Assembly: GCA_028289605.1 (NCBI GenBank)
Contig: JANQON010000009.1
Location: forward strand, 372,001 to 436,000
DNA: 64,000 nt
Source of the DNA: Hyphococcus sp.
Lineage (GTDB): Bacteria > Pseudomonadota > Alphaproteobacteria > Caulobacterales > Parvularculaceae
Direction of reading: 5' to 3'
A program made the position numbers and the translations under genes. Positions 36,804 to 45,004 of this stretch are shown piece by piece (within the stretch, counting starts at the first letter, position 1; every line of letters begins with the position of its first letter). The notes below the pieces were generated by a model. The model ran no database searches, was not told where the DNA came from, and worked only from the letters and a program-made list of their open reading frames with translations.

Positions 36804-37868
36804 ATGATCGAACGTCAGTTTGCAGACGCCTTTGGGACGCCGCCGGAGCAAACAGCTTATGCGCCGGGGCGCGTGAACCTGCTGGGAGAACACATCGACT
36901 ACAACGGCGGGACAGTGCTGCCGATGGCTCTTCCGATCGGTCTTAGCGTTGCAATGCGCGCGCGGCGCGACGATACGGTGCGGATTGCGTCCGATCGATT
37001 TGACGGAATCGAGAACCGCCGCATCGTTGACGGTAAAACCGGTCAATGGGCGGACTATGCCTCGGGCGCCGTCGCGTTTGCTGTAAAGCAAGGACTATTG
37101 CCGGGCGGCGCAGATCTCCTCGTCCAGTCGTCCATACCGGACGGCGCCGGATTGTCCTCTTCTGCTGCGCTGATCGTCGCGACTCTCAAGGCGGCGCGGC
37201 AGGCGGCCGGGTCAACCATCACCGATGTAGAGATCGCCGTCCTCGCACGTCACGTTGAAAACGACTATATCGGCATGCCATGCGGCATCATGGATCAGAT
37301 GGCCGTGGCGGTGGCGCAGGCTGGACAGGCCATCGCGCTTGACACCAAAAGCCTGGACTACGCCGCAGTGGTTGTCCCAAAAGACTGGCGTATGGCGGTC
37401 ATCCATTCCGGCGAACACCGAAAACTATCCGACGGCCGATACGCTGAGCGAAGGCGCGAATGTGATCGCGCTGCGCAAATCCTCGGCAACCCGAACTTGT
37501 GTTTGCTGAACGAACGCGAACAGGGGATCGCCGATAGTCTTCCCGCTCCGCTCGGAAAACGGGTTCGCCACTGCCTTTCCGAGCACCGGCGGGTGCTCAC
37601 CGCGGTCGGCGCATTGCATGATGCGAATATGAATGCGTTTGGCGCCTTGATGAACGAAAGTCATGTTTCCATGCGCGACGATTTTGAAATGTCGACGCTG
37701 ACCATCGACGCCTTGGTCGCCGATGCTGTCGACCTCGGCGCCGTCGGCGCGCGCCTGACGGGCGGCGGCTTCGGCGGCTGTATCGTGGCGGCGGTCCGCG
37801 AGGAGCGACTTGAGGCATGGACTTCGGCGCTTCTCGACATTCATCAAAACGCCCGCTTTATTGCATAA
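36804..37868 (+). CDS. galK: Galactokinase
   Basis: A 354-residue GHMP kinase whose ATG directly follows the galT TAG. The galactose-recognition motif APGRVNLLGEHIDYNGGTVLP is at about residues 20-40 (core GRVNLLGEHIDYNGG). The ATP loop is IPDGAGLSSSAALIV, the catalytic region is CGIMDQMAVA and the C-terminal GHMP motif is GARLTGGGFGGCIVA. It phosphorylates galactose for GalT. No galE or galM gene is present in the window, so UDP-glucose 4-epimerase must be encoded elsewhere. Confidence 0.95.
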   Translation: MIERQFADAFGTPPEQTAYAPGRVNLLGEHIDYNGGTVLPMALPIGLSVAMRARRDDTVRIASDRFDGIENRRIVDGKTGQWADYASGAVAFAVKQGLLPGGADLLVQSSIPDGAGLSSSAALIVATLKAARQAAGSTITDVEIAVLARHVENDYIGMPCGIMDQMAVAVAQAGQAIALDTKSLDYAAVVVPKDWRMAVIHSGEHRKLSDGRYAERRRECDRAAQILGNPNLCLLNEREQGIADSLPAPLGKRVRHCLSEHRRVLTAVGALHDANMNAFGALMNESHVSMRDDFEMSTLTIDALVADAVDLGAVGARLTGGGFGGCIVAAVREERLEAWTSALLDIHQNARFIA

Positions 37869-37917
37869 GCATGCGCATAGAACCGGGCTTCACGTTGAAA
37901 ACCACAGGCCCGTCAAA

Positions 37918-38745
37918 CTACGCGGCGTAAACGTTCCTGGCGTTTTCGCGGCAAATGCGCGTGACATCGTCCTGCCCAAAAGACGCTTCGATTGCGCGCA
38001 TGAGCTCCGCGGCCTCATCGAGCGTCGCGACGGGCCAGTTTGACCCGAACATGATTCTCTTTGTGCTGAATGCGTTTGATACGAAAGACAGTATTTGACT
38101 GTGTTTTTCACGACCCACGCGATTCTCATGCGGCAAATGGGCGCCGTAGTTTGGAGTGATTTTGCACCACAGATTTTCTGGAGCGCAACGATCACTCAGC
38201 AAAGACCGCCAGGATTTCGAGATCTCACCGTTGTCGACGATCGGATGCCCAGCGTGAACAAGGACAAACCTCGTGGAAGGCGCTGCATCACATAACGTAA
38301 ACAACGGTTCCAGGCGATCTGGCGTTTTGACGCCGATCTCAACATGCGCCCCCGCACAAGACAACTGATTGCAAATGCCAACCGTGGCCTGATCATCCAA
38401 GGGAAACGCATCAATCGGGCGTAGCCTCACCGCCTTGAATTTTGGCTGGGCGCAGTGGGACGTCAGCCGCTGCTCAAAAGACGGTTCGTCTGGCTGGAGA
38501 TTAGCGACATATCCGATAACTTCTCGTTTCGCGTTTGCTTCGTCACGCAGAAAAATGTCGTCGCCGGGGCGGCGACTGGTTTCGACAAGAACCAGATCGT
38601 CCACGCCCAACCGCATCATGTCGGCCGCGTATTCACCGTACATTCGCCGTCCGAAAAAAGGGCTGTCGCGCGAAGGCCAGACCACGCCGCCCGGCCGCGA
38701 CGGGTCGACAAAGTGCACATGGGCGTCGACGATACCAGACTGCAT
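37918..38745 (-). CDS. COG3618-type amidohydrolase (sugar lactonase-like)
   Basis: A 275-residue TIM-barrel hydrolase. It begins GIVDAHVHFVDPSR (the metal-binding H-x-H) and continues KAVRLRP, FVLVHAGHP (histidine ligand) and RIMFGSNWPV (the asparagine replaces the aspartate of related enzymes in this position, next to the conserved S-N-W-P). The order fits the L-rhamnono/L-fucono-lactonase and pyrone-dicarboxylate lactonase group. Beside galactose genes it could act on a galactonolactone. It is convergent with galK and has its own upstream region. Confidence 0.72.
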   Translation of the reverse strand: MQSGIVDAHVHFVDPSRPGGVVWPSRDSPFFGRRMYGEYAADMMRLGVDDLVLVETSRRPGDDIFLRDEANAKREVIGYVANLQPDEPSFEQRLTSHCAQPKFKAVRLRPIDAFPLDDQATVGICNQLSCAGAHVEIGVKTPDRLEPLFTLCDAAPSTRFVLVHAGHPIVDNGEISKSWRSLLSDRCAPENLWCKITPNYGAHLPHENRVGREKHSQILSFVSNAFSTKRIMFGSNWPVATLDEAAELMRAIEASFGQDDVTRICRENARNVYAA

Positions 38746-39073
38746 TCGGCAAAGGTCCTTAAGCCCCGTATTCCTCTCAAGTCAGAGGCGATTACGGATC
38801 GTTTTATCGACGCGGGCGCCGACGCCTGCAAGCCCCGGCGCCGAAAGAGCGCCGGAACGCAAACCCTTGAGAACGCGCCCAGACTGTCGGGAAACGCGCA
38901 ATGACCCCTGATCGTCGGTCCTTTTTGCGCAATCGACCGCCGTCGGCTTCACAAAATGGTCAAAACTGCTTTAGCAGTCGTAGCCAGCGACGTTGGCATG
39001 TCCGTATCGGCCGGCGATGGCGCAAAAGCACGATAGGACTTCTAAGAAGAAAAAGGTCAATTAACATAGGCCC
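38746..39073. other. Intergenic region without recognised gene
   Basis: About 330 bases upstream of the amidohydrolase gene. Overlapping open frames here are continuations of shadow frames from that gene. No RNA gene, repeat or terminator was recognised. Confidence 0.3.
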
Positions 39074-39163
39074 ATGAAGCGACTGACAACACAACAAAAG
39101 GTATGGCTGGCGATCGCGCTCGCAGCTTTCACATGGGCGCTGATTTTGTTTCTGATTTTCTAG
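39074..39163 (+). CDS. Possible 29-residue single-pass membrane peptide
   Basis: A 30-codon frame from ATG to TAG. It encodes a basic, polar N-terminus (MKRLTTQQK) followed by one hydrophobic helix (VWLAIALAAFTWALILFLIF). That is a classic layout for a small membrane protein with the N-terminus in the cytoplasm. The ribosome site is weak (AGG at 39068). It stands alone just before the convergent sugar-transferase gene. No family is recognised; translation is unproven. Confidence 0.4.
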   Translation: MKRLTTQQKVWLAIALAAFTWALILFLIF

Positions 39164-39192
39164 TCAGCGTTGAAGCCCCGCTCGGCGCACGG

Positions 39193-39909
39193 TCAACCCG
39201 CGCCGGTCTTTGACATGACCACGCCGAACGTTTTGAACAGAATTTGCGCGTCGAGCCATAGCGACTGATTGCGCGCATACTGAGAATCAAGCGCCACGCG
39301 CGCTTCATAGCTCAAATTATTGCGGCCATGGACCTGCCACATACCGGTTACGCCCGGTTTGCACTTTAGATAATAAACGACATCTTCGCCGTATTTCGAA
39401 AGCTCGCTTTCGGTGACCGGCCGGGGGCCGACAAGGCTCATTTCGCCGTTCAGAATGTTGAAAATCTGCGGCAGTTCATCAAGGCTCGTTTCTCGCAGGA
39501 ATTTTCCGAGCGGCGTGATGCGGGGATCATTCAACAGTTTTCTGTCCCGCTCCCACTGCTCTCGAGCGACCGGATCGGCCTCAAGCACCGCCTTTAGACG
39601 CTGTTCAGCGTCGGGCGCCATCGTTCTGAACTTCAGGCAACGGAATTTGCGCCCGCCGAGCCCCACGCGCTCATGCGCAAAAACAACCGGCCCGCTCTGG
39701 AGCGTCAACGCAGCGGCGATACCCGCCATCAACGGTGCGAACAACACAAGCGCGACAATTGCACCGCAAAAATCAATTGCATCTTTTACATAGTGCGAAA
39801 ACGTTGTCGAGAAATCGGAATGGGACACGTCCGACACAGCTATCGCGGTCCAATCCTGATCCTGCGACGAACCCTCAGTACAAATTGAATGCATTGAAAC
39901 CGTCGTCAC
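39193..39909 (-). CDS. Undecaprenyl-phosphate sugar transferase, ExoY/WcaJ type
   Basis: A 238-residue bacterial sugar transferase with one N-terminal membrane hairpin (FCGAIVALVLFAPLMAGIAAAL). The catalytic domain contains VFAHERVGLGGRKFRCLKFRTM, ITPLGKFLRETSLDELPQ (catalytic D-E pair) and MSLVGPRPVTESEL. The end is PGVTGMWQVHGRNNLSYEARVALD. These enzymes load the first sugar phosphate on the lipid carrier and start the exopolysaccharide repeat unit. It is the short ExoY form without the extra N-terminal membrane domain. It lies at the left end of the polysaccharide locus. Confidence 0.9.
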   Translation of the reverse strand: MTTVSMHSICTEGSSQDQDWTAIAVSDVSHSDFSTTFSHYVKDAIDFCGAIVALVLFAPLMAGIAAALTLQSGPVVFAHERVGLGGRKFRCLKFRTMAPDAEQRLKAVLEADPVAREQWERDRKLLNDPRITPLGKFLRETSLDELPQIFNILNGEMSLVGPRPVTESELSKYGEDVVYYLKCKPGVTGMWQVHGRNNLSYEARVALDSQYARNQSLWLDAQILFKTFGVVMSKTGAG

Positions 39910-39957
39910 TGCGTCAACCCTTCTGTTGCCTTGACCGCGCCAGGTGCGATACCGCCT

Positions 39958-40830
39958 TTAGGCCGCCCCTGCATCGCACGCTTTTCCTTTTGTTCCGGTG
40001 ATCACCGCTTTGCGAAACCACAGACGCAGTCCCGGCGCGTGCGCAAGGACGCGGTCCAATCCAAAGACCGTGCGCATCAACGGATTGGCGGGCGTCTTCA
40101 TAATCGCACGAGACACGATCCCCGCCGGCACCGACAAAAACTGCTGCGGGTGAAGGTCAACATCAAACCGCTCTTTGAACAGAGCGAGATGCTCGCGCCG
40201 TATCGGCGCCTCGTCGGGCGTGCGCGCTCGGGGCGTCAGTTTGCGAACGAGGACGCCGACAGGGTTCATGTCCAGCGGCTCGTTGAAGATCATTCGCCCG
40301 CCCGGCCGCAATACACGCCAGATTTCGTCAAGCGCAGTCGCATAGTCGAGATGGTGCAGAATGCCGAAACCGAAAACGACATCGAAGCTGTTGTCGGGGA
40401 ACGACAGTTTGTGCGCATCCATCAAGCGAAAATCGATATCAACGCCGCGCGCCTCGGCTTTGCGACGACCGAGACTGAGTTCCGCCTCAGAGATGTTGAT
40501 GCATGTCAGCGCGCCGGGCGGCGGCGCGTTCTCTTCGTAGACCATCGCCCAGCCATGGGAGCCGATCTCAAGAACATCGTCGACGCCCTCCGCCGCGAGC
40601 GTCCTTCGAAACTGGCGCAAAACGGCTTCATGCCAGTATGCCTGGCAATGAGAGAGCACGTCATCATAGGTCTGCCGTTGCAATCCCTCGTCGTAGCAAC
40701 TTTGTTCACGCTTTACGCGAAGCGACAGGGCGTCGTCGCCCGACATTGGTTTGTGTGCGGCGGTAGCGGTCATGAAGCCCCAGCGTGCTGTTAAGTCCTG
40801 ACTAAACTGCTTTATCGGACTCAGCTTCAA
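39958..40830 (-). CDS. Class I SAM-dependent methyltransferase
   Basis: A 290-residue protein. Motif I is DVLEIGSHGWAMVYEE (a degenerate G-x-G), followed by DFRLMDAHKLSFPDNSFDVVFGFGILHHL (quoted part: FPDNSFDVVFGFGILHHL) and EIWRVLRPGGRMIFNEP. This is the methyltransferase-11 layout. Together with the sugar transferase downstream and a glycosyltransferase upstream it may methylate a sugar of the polysaccharide or its lipid-linked precursor. Target unknown. Confidence 0.8.
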   Translation of the reverse strand: MKLSPIKQFSQDLTARWGFMTATAAHKPMSGDDALSLRVKREQSCYDEGLQRQTYDDVLSHCQAYWHEAVLRQFRRTLAAEGVDDVLEIGSHGWAMVYEENAPPPGALTCINISEAELSLGRRKAEARGVDIDFRLMDAHKLSFPDNSFDVVFGFGILHHLDYATALDEIWRVLRPGGRMIFNEPLDMNPVGVLVRKLTPRARTPDEAPIRREHLALFKERFDVDLHPQQFLSVPAGIVSRAIMKTPANPLMRTVFGLDRVLAHAPGLRLWFRKAVITGTKGKACDAGAA

Positions 40831-40948
40831 GAAGATCGCTCAGACCCGATGACGGTTGTCTTATGTCACACGGCGCGTCGTCGGAGAACTTTTTATCGTA
40901 AGCGTGACTGCATTTTAATAGACCAATACATATCAAATTGTTCGGTTG

Positions 40949-42130
40949 TCATATCTTTGCTGCATCCAATGAAAATTTATTGGCGGTCTCAGCACATAGG
41001 TCATTAGACAATACCCTCTCAACAACACCGCGCATTTCATCGGCAGGTTGCAAGAACACGGACGCCGGCTGTTGCAGCAGTCTCCGCCGTCGCACAGCGA
41101 TGTCGCGACGCTGCAGCAACAGACGGTCAATCAACTCAGGCAGCGCAGCTTCCAAGGGTTCGTCGACGACGAAACCAACGTCGCGGGCGGCGAGCCACTT
41201 TCCGGTCTCAGAGTCCGCGGGCGCAATGGACGGGGTGCCGAAATAGCCGCCTTCGTAGAGTCGGTTCGGCAAGAGCCAACGTGAGTTGTGGCCGGCATCA
41301 TGGAAGTCCCCCGCCCATATGAGGTCGACGCCGGCGTATAGCCGGGCCAGGTCTTCCGGCGAGCGATAGCGGCCCTGGTAGCGCATGTTCTGACGCCTCG
41401 CGATCACGCGCTCGAAATCGGGAATTGCGATATCGGCATATCCATGCATGACAATCTCAATGCGGTCGGCGAAACGCTCGGCCAGCGCTTCCAGGAGCGC
41501 AAGACTGCGCCGACACCGCAGCACGCCGAACCAACCGATACGCAGCGGACCGCAATCCGCAGGCGCTTGCGTCTCAAGGGACGGACGCGGCCCTAAATCC
41601 GCGTGCGCCGCAATCCGATTCTCGATCAAACAGGGTGTGTAGGCGTTCCGGTGATGGACCTCAAAATAGGCGCGCAGGAACGCCGGCGAACTCACCACAA
41701 TCAGAGAGGTCTGTCGCAACAGTCGCCCTTCCAGTCGCCGCATAGCCAACCCGATCAGGTCGCGCCGATGCATGAGGCGGTGAATATCGAGGCACTCGTA
41801 AATGACCGGCTTTTTCAGTCTTGCTATGCGCAGTGCGAGACTGGCGCATAGGAGCATGTCCAGATTACGCGCATAGATTACGTCACATGTTCTTAGTTGC
41901 TGACCAAAACGGGCAGCCTTGATTGCACCCGCCGCAACTCGCCCAAGCCGATGGAGCATCCGGCCGTCGTAACTGCGGCCGAGATCTATCTGCGCCCAGC
42001 TGCCGTCCCTACGCTCGGCGCGCCGCATCGCAAACCCAACAACGTCGAAACCGCCCGCTTCAAATGCGCGCACGCGCCGCAATACGGCGGCGTCGTTCGC
42101 GTCATGGGCAAAGAATGCAATCGCCGTCAC
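40949..42130 (-). CDS. Glycosyltransferase, GT4-like (GT-B fold)
   Basis: A 393-residue cytoplasmic glycosyltransferase. The N-terminal domain has IAFFAHDANDAAVLRRVRAFEAGGF and DVIYARNLDMLLCASLAL. The C-terminal half has RIGWFGVLRCRRSLALLEALAERF, YQGRYRSPEDLARLYAGVDLIW and the donor-site region LPNRLYEGGYFGTPSIAP, where the E of the E-x-x-Y pattern occupies the usual GT4 position. It should add one sugar to the growing repeat unit. Sugar unknown. Confidence 0.8.
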   Translation of the reverse strand: MTAIAFFAHDANDAAVLRRVRAFEAGGFDVVGFAMRRAERRDGSWAQIDLGRSYDGRMLHRLGRVAAGAIKAARFGQQLRTCDVIYARNLDMLLCASLALRIARLKKPVIYECLDIHRLMHRRDLIGLAMRRLEGRLLRQTSLIVVSSPAFLRAYFEVHHRNAYTPCLIENRIAAHADLGPRPSLETQAPADCGPLRIGWFGVLRCRRSLALLEALAERFADRIEIVMHGYADIAIPDFERVIARRQNMRYQGRYRSPEDLARLYAGVDLIWAGDFHDAGHNSRWLLPNRLYEGGYFGTPSIAPADSETGKWLAARDVGFVVDEPLEAALPELIDRLLLQRRDIAVRRRRLLQQPASVFLQPADEMRGVVERVLSNDLCAETANKFSLDAAKI

Positions 42131-42220
42131 TGATATGTATACAAATTAGTTTGATTCACTGAACCGTTACGGATATCAGCATAAATATCCGGACGGCGTT
42201 GCGTTTAACAGAGGAAAATC

Positions 42221-43276
42221 ATGACGAATTCGACAGACTATTCTGTAAGGGAACAATTTGATTCAATTGTTGTCATTCCAACGCTGAATGAAGCGCAGCA
42301 TATCGGCGCCGTTCTGGACGCGCTAAGTGATGACGCCGCTCCGCCTGAAATATGGGTCGTCGACGGCGGCAGCGTCGACGGCACGATCGATATCGTGAAA
42401 GAACGATCGGCGACAGACCCACGCATATGGCTGATGGACAACCCCGACCGAACGCAAGCCAGCGCCCTCAATCTGGCGGCGAGCGAGGCGGCGCGGCGCG
42501 GCGGTATTGAATACATCATTCGCGCCGACGCCCACGCGCATTACCCGGCCGGTTGGGTCCGGCGGCTGATCGAAACGGCGCGAGAGAAAGCCGTCGACAG
42601 CGTTGTTGTGCCGATGAACACATTGGGCGGCGGCGCCGTCCGCAACGCCGCGGCCGACCTCTTTAACTCCTGGCTCGGCAATGGAGGTTCCCCGCACCGG
42701 CGGACCGGCGAAGGCGGATTTGTCGAGCACGGACATCACGCTTTTTTCCGGCTCGACAGTTTTCTTGCTGCCGGGGGATACGATCCTGCGTTTGTCGCCA
42801 ACGAAGACGCTGAGCTCGACATGCGCCTGAGCAGCCGGGGCGGGCGAATTTATCTCGAACCGCGCGCAACCATCGGGTATCTGCCGCGGAACACGCTAGG
42901 CGGCGTTATTCGGCAATTCTATCGAAACGGACGCTATCGGATTCGCACCAGCCGCAAGCACAAAGCTGCGCTCGGCCTGCGCCAGTCGGCGCCGATACTC
43001 CTGTTCGCGGGCGTTCTCGTTTTCGTCACAGCCGGCGCGCTCGTGCATCCCGCTTTTCTCGCAGCGCCTGCGTCGTATCTAGTCGCAGTACTGGTTGCAG
43101 CCGCCGCCGTCGCTTCAGAGAAGACCCCGCTGCGCGTATGCTTGATCGCGGCGCAAGCGGTTCTGGCGCATTTGTCATTCGGCGCCGGCGCCTTGCGCAC
43201 CTTGATCGAGCCTGCGCGTAACACGGAGACGGCCAGCCCGACACCCGTCGGCGCAAGCGCGTCGCCGCAGAACTAG
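42221..43276 (+). CDS. Glycosyltransferase family 2, ExoA-like
   Basis: A 351-residue GT-A enzyme with a membrane C-terminus. The nucleotide-sugar site is VVIPTLNEAQHIGAVLDAL with VVDGGSVDGTIDI and DAHAHYPAGW (D-x-D equivalent). GYDPAFVANEDAELDMRLSSRGG is the acceptor/base motif. Two or three hydrophobic helices follow (about 265-330). The arrangement is that of ExoA, which adds an early sugar of succinoglycan. The gene is divergent from the GT4 gene, with an AT-rich promoter region between. Confidence 0.85.
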   Translation: MTNSTDYSVREQFDSIVVIPTLNEAQHIGAVLDALSDDAAPPEIWVVDGGSVDGTIDIVKERSATDPRIWLMDNPDRTQASALNLAASEAARRGGIEYIIRADAHAHYPAGWVRRLIETAREKAVDSVVVPMNTLGGGAVRNAAADLFNSWLGNGGSPHRRTGEGGFVEHGHHAFFRLDSFLAAGGYDPAFVANEDAELDMRLSSRGGRIYLEPRATIGYLPRNTLGGVIRQFYRNGRYRIRTSRKHKAALGLRQSAPILLFAGVLVFVTAGALVHPAFLAAPASYLVAVLVAAAAVASEKTPLRVCLIAAQAVLAHLSFGAGALRTLIEPARNTETASPTPVGASASPQN

Positions 43277-43291
43277 AAGGCGCCCTCCCCC

Positions 43292-44158
43292 ATGCGAAAC
43301 TTGCCCTTTATGGAACGAAACACACGTCGCGCCCGCGTTTACAGTCGCCGGTTGTTCCGCTTTGCGACAAACCGCGGCCTGAAACACAATTGCTGTTTCT
43401 ATCACATCCCAAAATGCGGCGGCACGTCTTTATCAGAAGCGCTGCACGCCGTCGTACCGTTCAATCAACATATCGGCCAGGCGCCGGCGAACACCACGCG
43501 CCGAGCCGCGGCCATATATCATTCCGGCCGCGACGACGAAATCGCCTTTGCCGATGACGGTGAACACGGCGCATCAGTTTACGCACTGCGCGAACAGATG
43601 CTGCTGGCTTTCATGGCCCATGACGACGCCCTGGTGCACGGCCATGTTTTGTTCAGCCGCAAGGCGGATCGCCATTTCGGCGACCGCTATCAATATGTAA
43701 CGATGCTGCGCGATCCCATGGACCGGGTGATCTCCAACTATCGCGGCGCGACACGCGACGGAAACACGTCACTGTCTTTCGACGCTTATCTCGACAGCTA
43801 TCTCGGGCGCTCTCACGCCACGCACAATCTTCGATATTTTTCCGGCAGAGCTCATGTTGCGCCTGACGAAGAAACCGCAGCGCTCGTTGAAGCAAAGTCG
43901 ATCATCGACAAATTCGCGATCATCGGGTTCGTCAATGAGATGGACACATTTGTCGAAGAGTTCGAGCGGCTTTTCGGCGCGCGCCTGGCCATCGGCCGAT
44001 ACAATGTGGGCAAGAACACGCGACCGGATATCGCGCCGGAAATCTGGTCAAAGCTTGAAGCGTCCTGTGCGGCGGATATCGAGCTTCATAACTACGCGCG
44101 CCGCGTCATGCTGCGCCGCCGCGAGGATGAATCATCGAAGGCGCTAGAGGCAGCCTGA
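43292..44158 (+). CDS. Sulfotransferase family protein (type 2-like)
   Basis: A 288-residue protein, 15 bases after the glycosyltransferase gene. The 5'-phosphosulfate loop reads FYHIPKCGGTSLSEAL (about residues 37-52). The 3'-phosphate motif is MLRDPMDRVISNYRG (R-D-P-x-x-R-x-x-S-x-Y). Both bind PAPS. FVNEMDTFVEEFERLFG lies in the conserved helical C-terminal part. It should transfer sulfate to a sugar hydroxyl of the polysaccharide. There is no signal peptide, so it acts in the cytoplasm on lipid-linked intermediates. Confidence 0.82.
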   Translation: MRNLPFMERNTRRARVYSRRLFRFATNRGLKHNCCFYHIPKCGGTSLSEALHAVVPFNQHIGQAPANTTRRAAAIYHSGRDDEIAFADDGEHGASVYALREQMLLAFMAHDDALVHGHVLFSRKADRHFGDRYQYVTMLRDPMDRVISNYRGATRDGNTSLSFDAYLDSYLGRSHATHNLRYFSGRAHVAPDEETAALVEAKSIIDKFAIIGFVNEMDTFVEEFERLFGARLAIGRYNVGKNTRPDIAPEIWSKLEASCAADIELHNYARRVMLRRREDESSKALEAA

Positions 44159-44167
44159 TCCAACCGA

Positions 44168-45004
44168 TCAAACCGACCAACTCGCAAAGTCCCTACCGGT
44201 CAGTCGGCGCAGCTGGTCCGCGTCCTCCGCCACCGCAGCGCGCACGCGGCGGCGCGCGTCGTCCGGGACCGGCGGCGTTTGCCGACGCGTCCTTGAGACG
44301 GCGGAAACGGTATTTTTGAGCGCCGATCGAATCCAAGCGGGAGTCGCGCCGCGAAGACCGGTGAGCGCACGATATTGCGACATGCGCAGCGCCCAGGCGG
44401 GAGTCGCTGAGAGCTGTTCGGAGGAATTTGAGTTGTCCATTTTCTGGATGGACGGATGGCTGTCGATGTTGAGAAAACCGCAAAGGTCGGAAAGCGTTCT
44501 CGCCGGATCATTGATGAATTCGTCGAAATCAACGACGTTCAACTGTTCTTTCGGAAACAGGTCGAGAAACGGACCAAGCTGGCGAAAGTACATGCTACTC
44601 GCCAAGATATGGGCGCCCTCGTCCTCGTTGAGAATTTCGCGCGGCGGGCTTAATGCGCCGTGAACCAGCGCGCTATGGGCGTAGTGCGACCAGAAGCGGT
44701 CCACCGGATCGCGCACCATGTAGATCAGTTTAACATCCGGGCGCACGGCGTGAATGCGCGCAGGTACGCCTTTGAAGACATCCCCCTTGGCGTAGTTGGG
44801 AGAGGCCTCGCCAAGAATGCGTTTGCCCGGTGGAAATAGCGACTGATACCACCCGTATCCGCGCGGGAAGTTCTTCTCTTCGATGAAGAAATCCGTTTCC
44901 TTGAGCCGCGACATGCCGATTTCGGGGAGGTGCGCCAGCCGGTCGGCTAGGTTTGTCGTGCCCGCGCGCATCGCGCCAATAACAATGAAATCCGGCGGCG
45001 TCAT
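44168..45004 (-). CDS. Sulfotransferase domain protein (type 1 / NDST-like)
   Basis: A 278-residue protein that starts IVIGAMRAGTTNLADRLAHLP, the PAPS phosphosulfate loop of heparan-sulfate-type sulfotransferases. Then come KETDFFIEE, RILGEASPNYAKGD and the 3'-phosphate site YMVRDPVDRFWSHYAHS. These match sugar N-/O-sulfotransferases. Its ATG overlaps the stop of the polymerase gene by four bases, so it belongs to the polymerase-led operon. It is the second, different sulfotransferase of the locus. Confidence 0.83.
   Translation of the reverse strand: MTPPDFIVIGAMRAGTTNLADRLAHLPEIGMSRLKETDFFIEEKNFPRGYGWYQSLFPPGKRILGEASPNYAKGDVFKGVPARIHAVRPDVKLIYMVRDPVDRFWSHYAHSALVHGALSPPREILNEDEGAHILASSMYFRQLGPFLDLFPKEQLNVVDFDEFINDPARTLSDLCGFLNIDSHPSIQKMDNSNSSEQLSATPAWALRMSQYRALTGLRGATPAWIRSALKNTVSAVSRTRRQTPPVPDDARRRVRAAVAEDADQLRRLTGRDFASWSV

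Noticed and set aside
42131-42150. GTATAC-containing sequence upstream of the ExoA-like gene, similar to the GntR operator core
   Set aside because: Flanks (ATATGTATACAAAT) match the two sugar-acid sites poorly and there is no TTGAC box at the same distance; probably chance.
42165-42195. GGATAT...ATATCC inverted repeat before the ExoA-like gene
   Set aside because: Six-base arms with an eight-base spacer in AT-rich DNA; no second copy seen in the locus.
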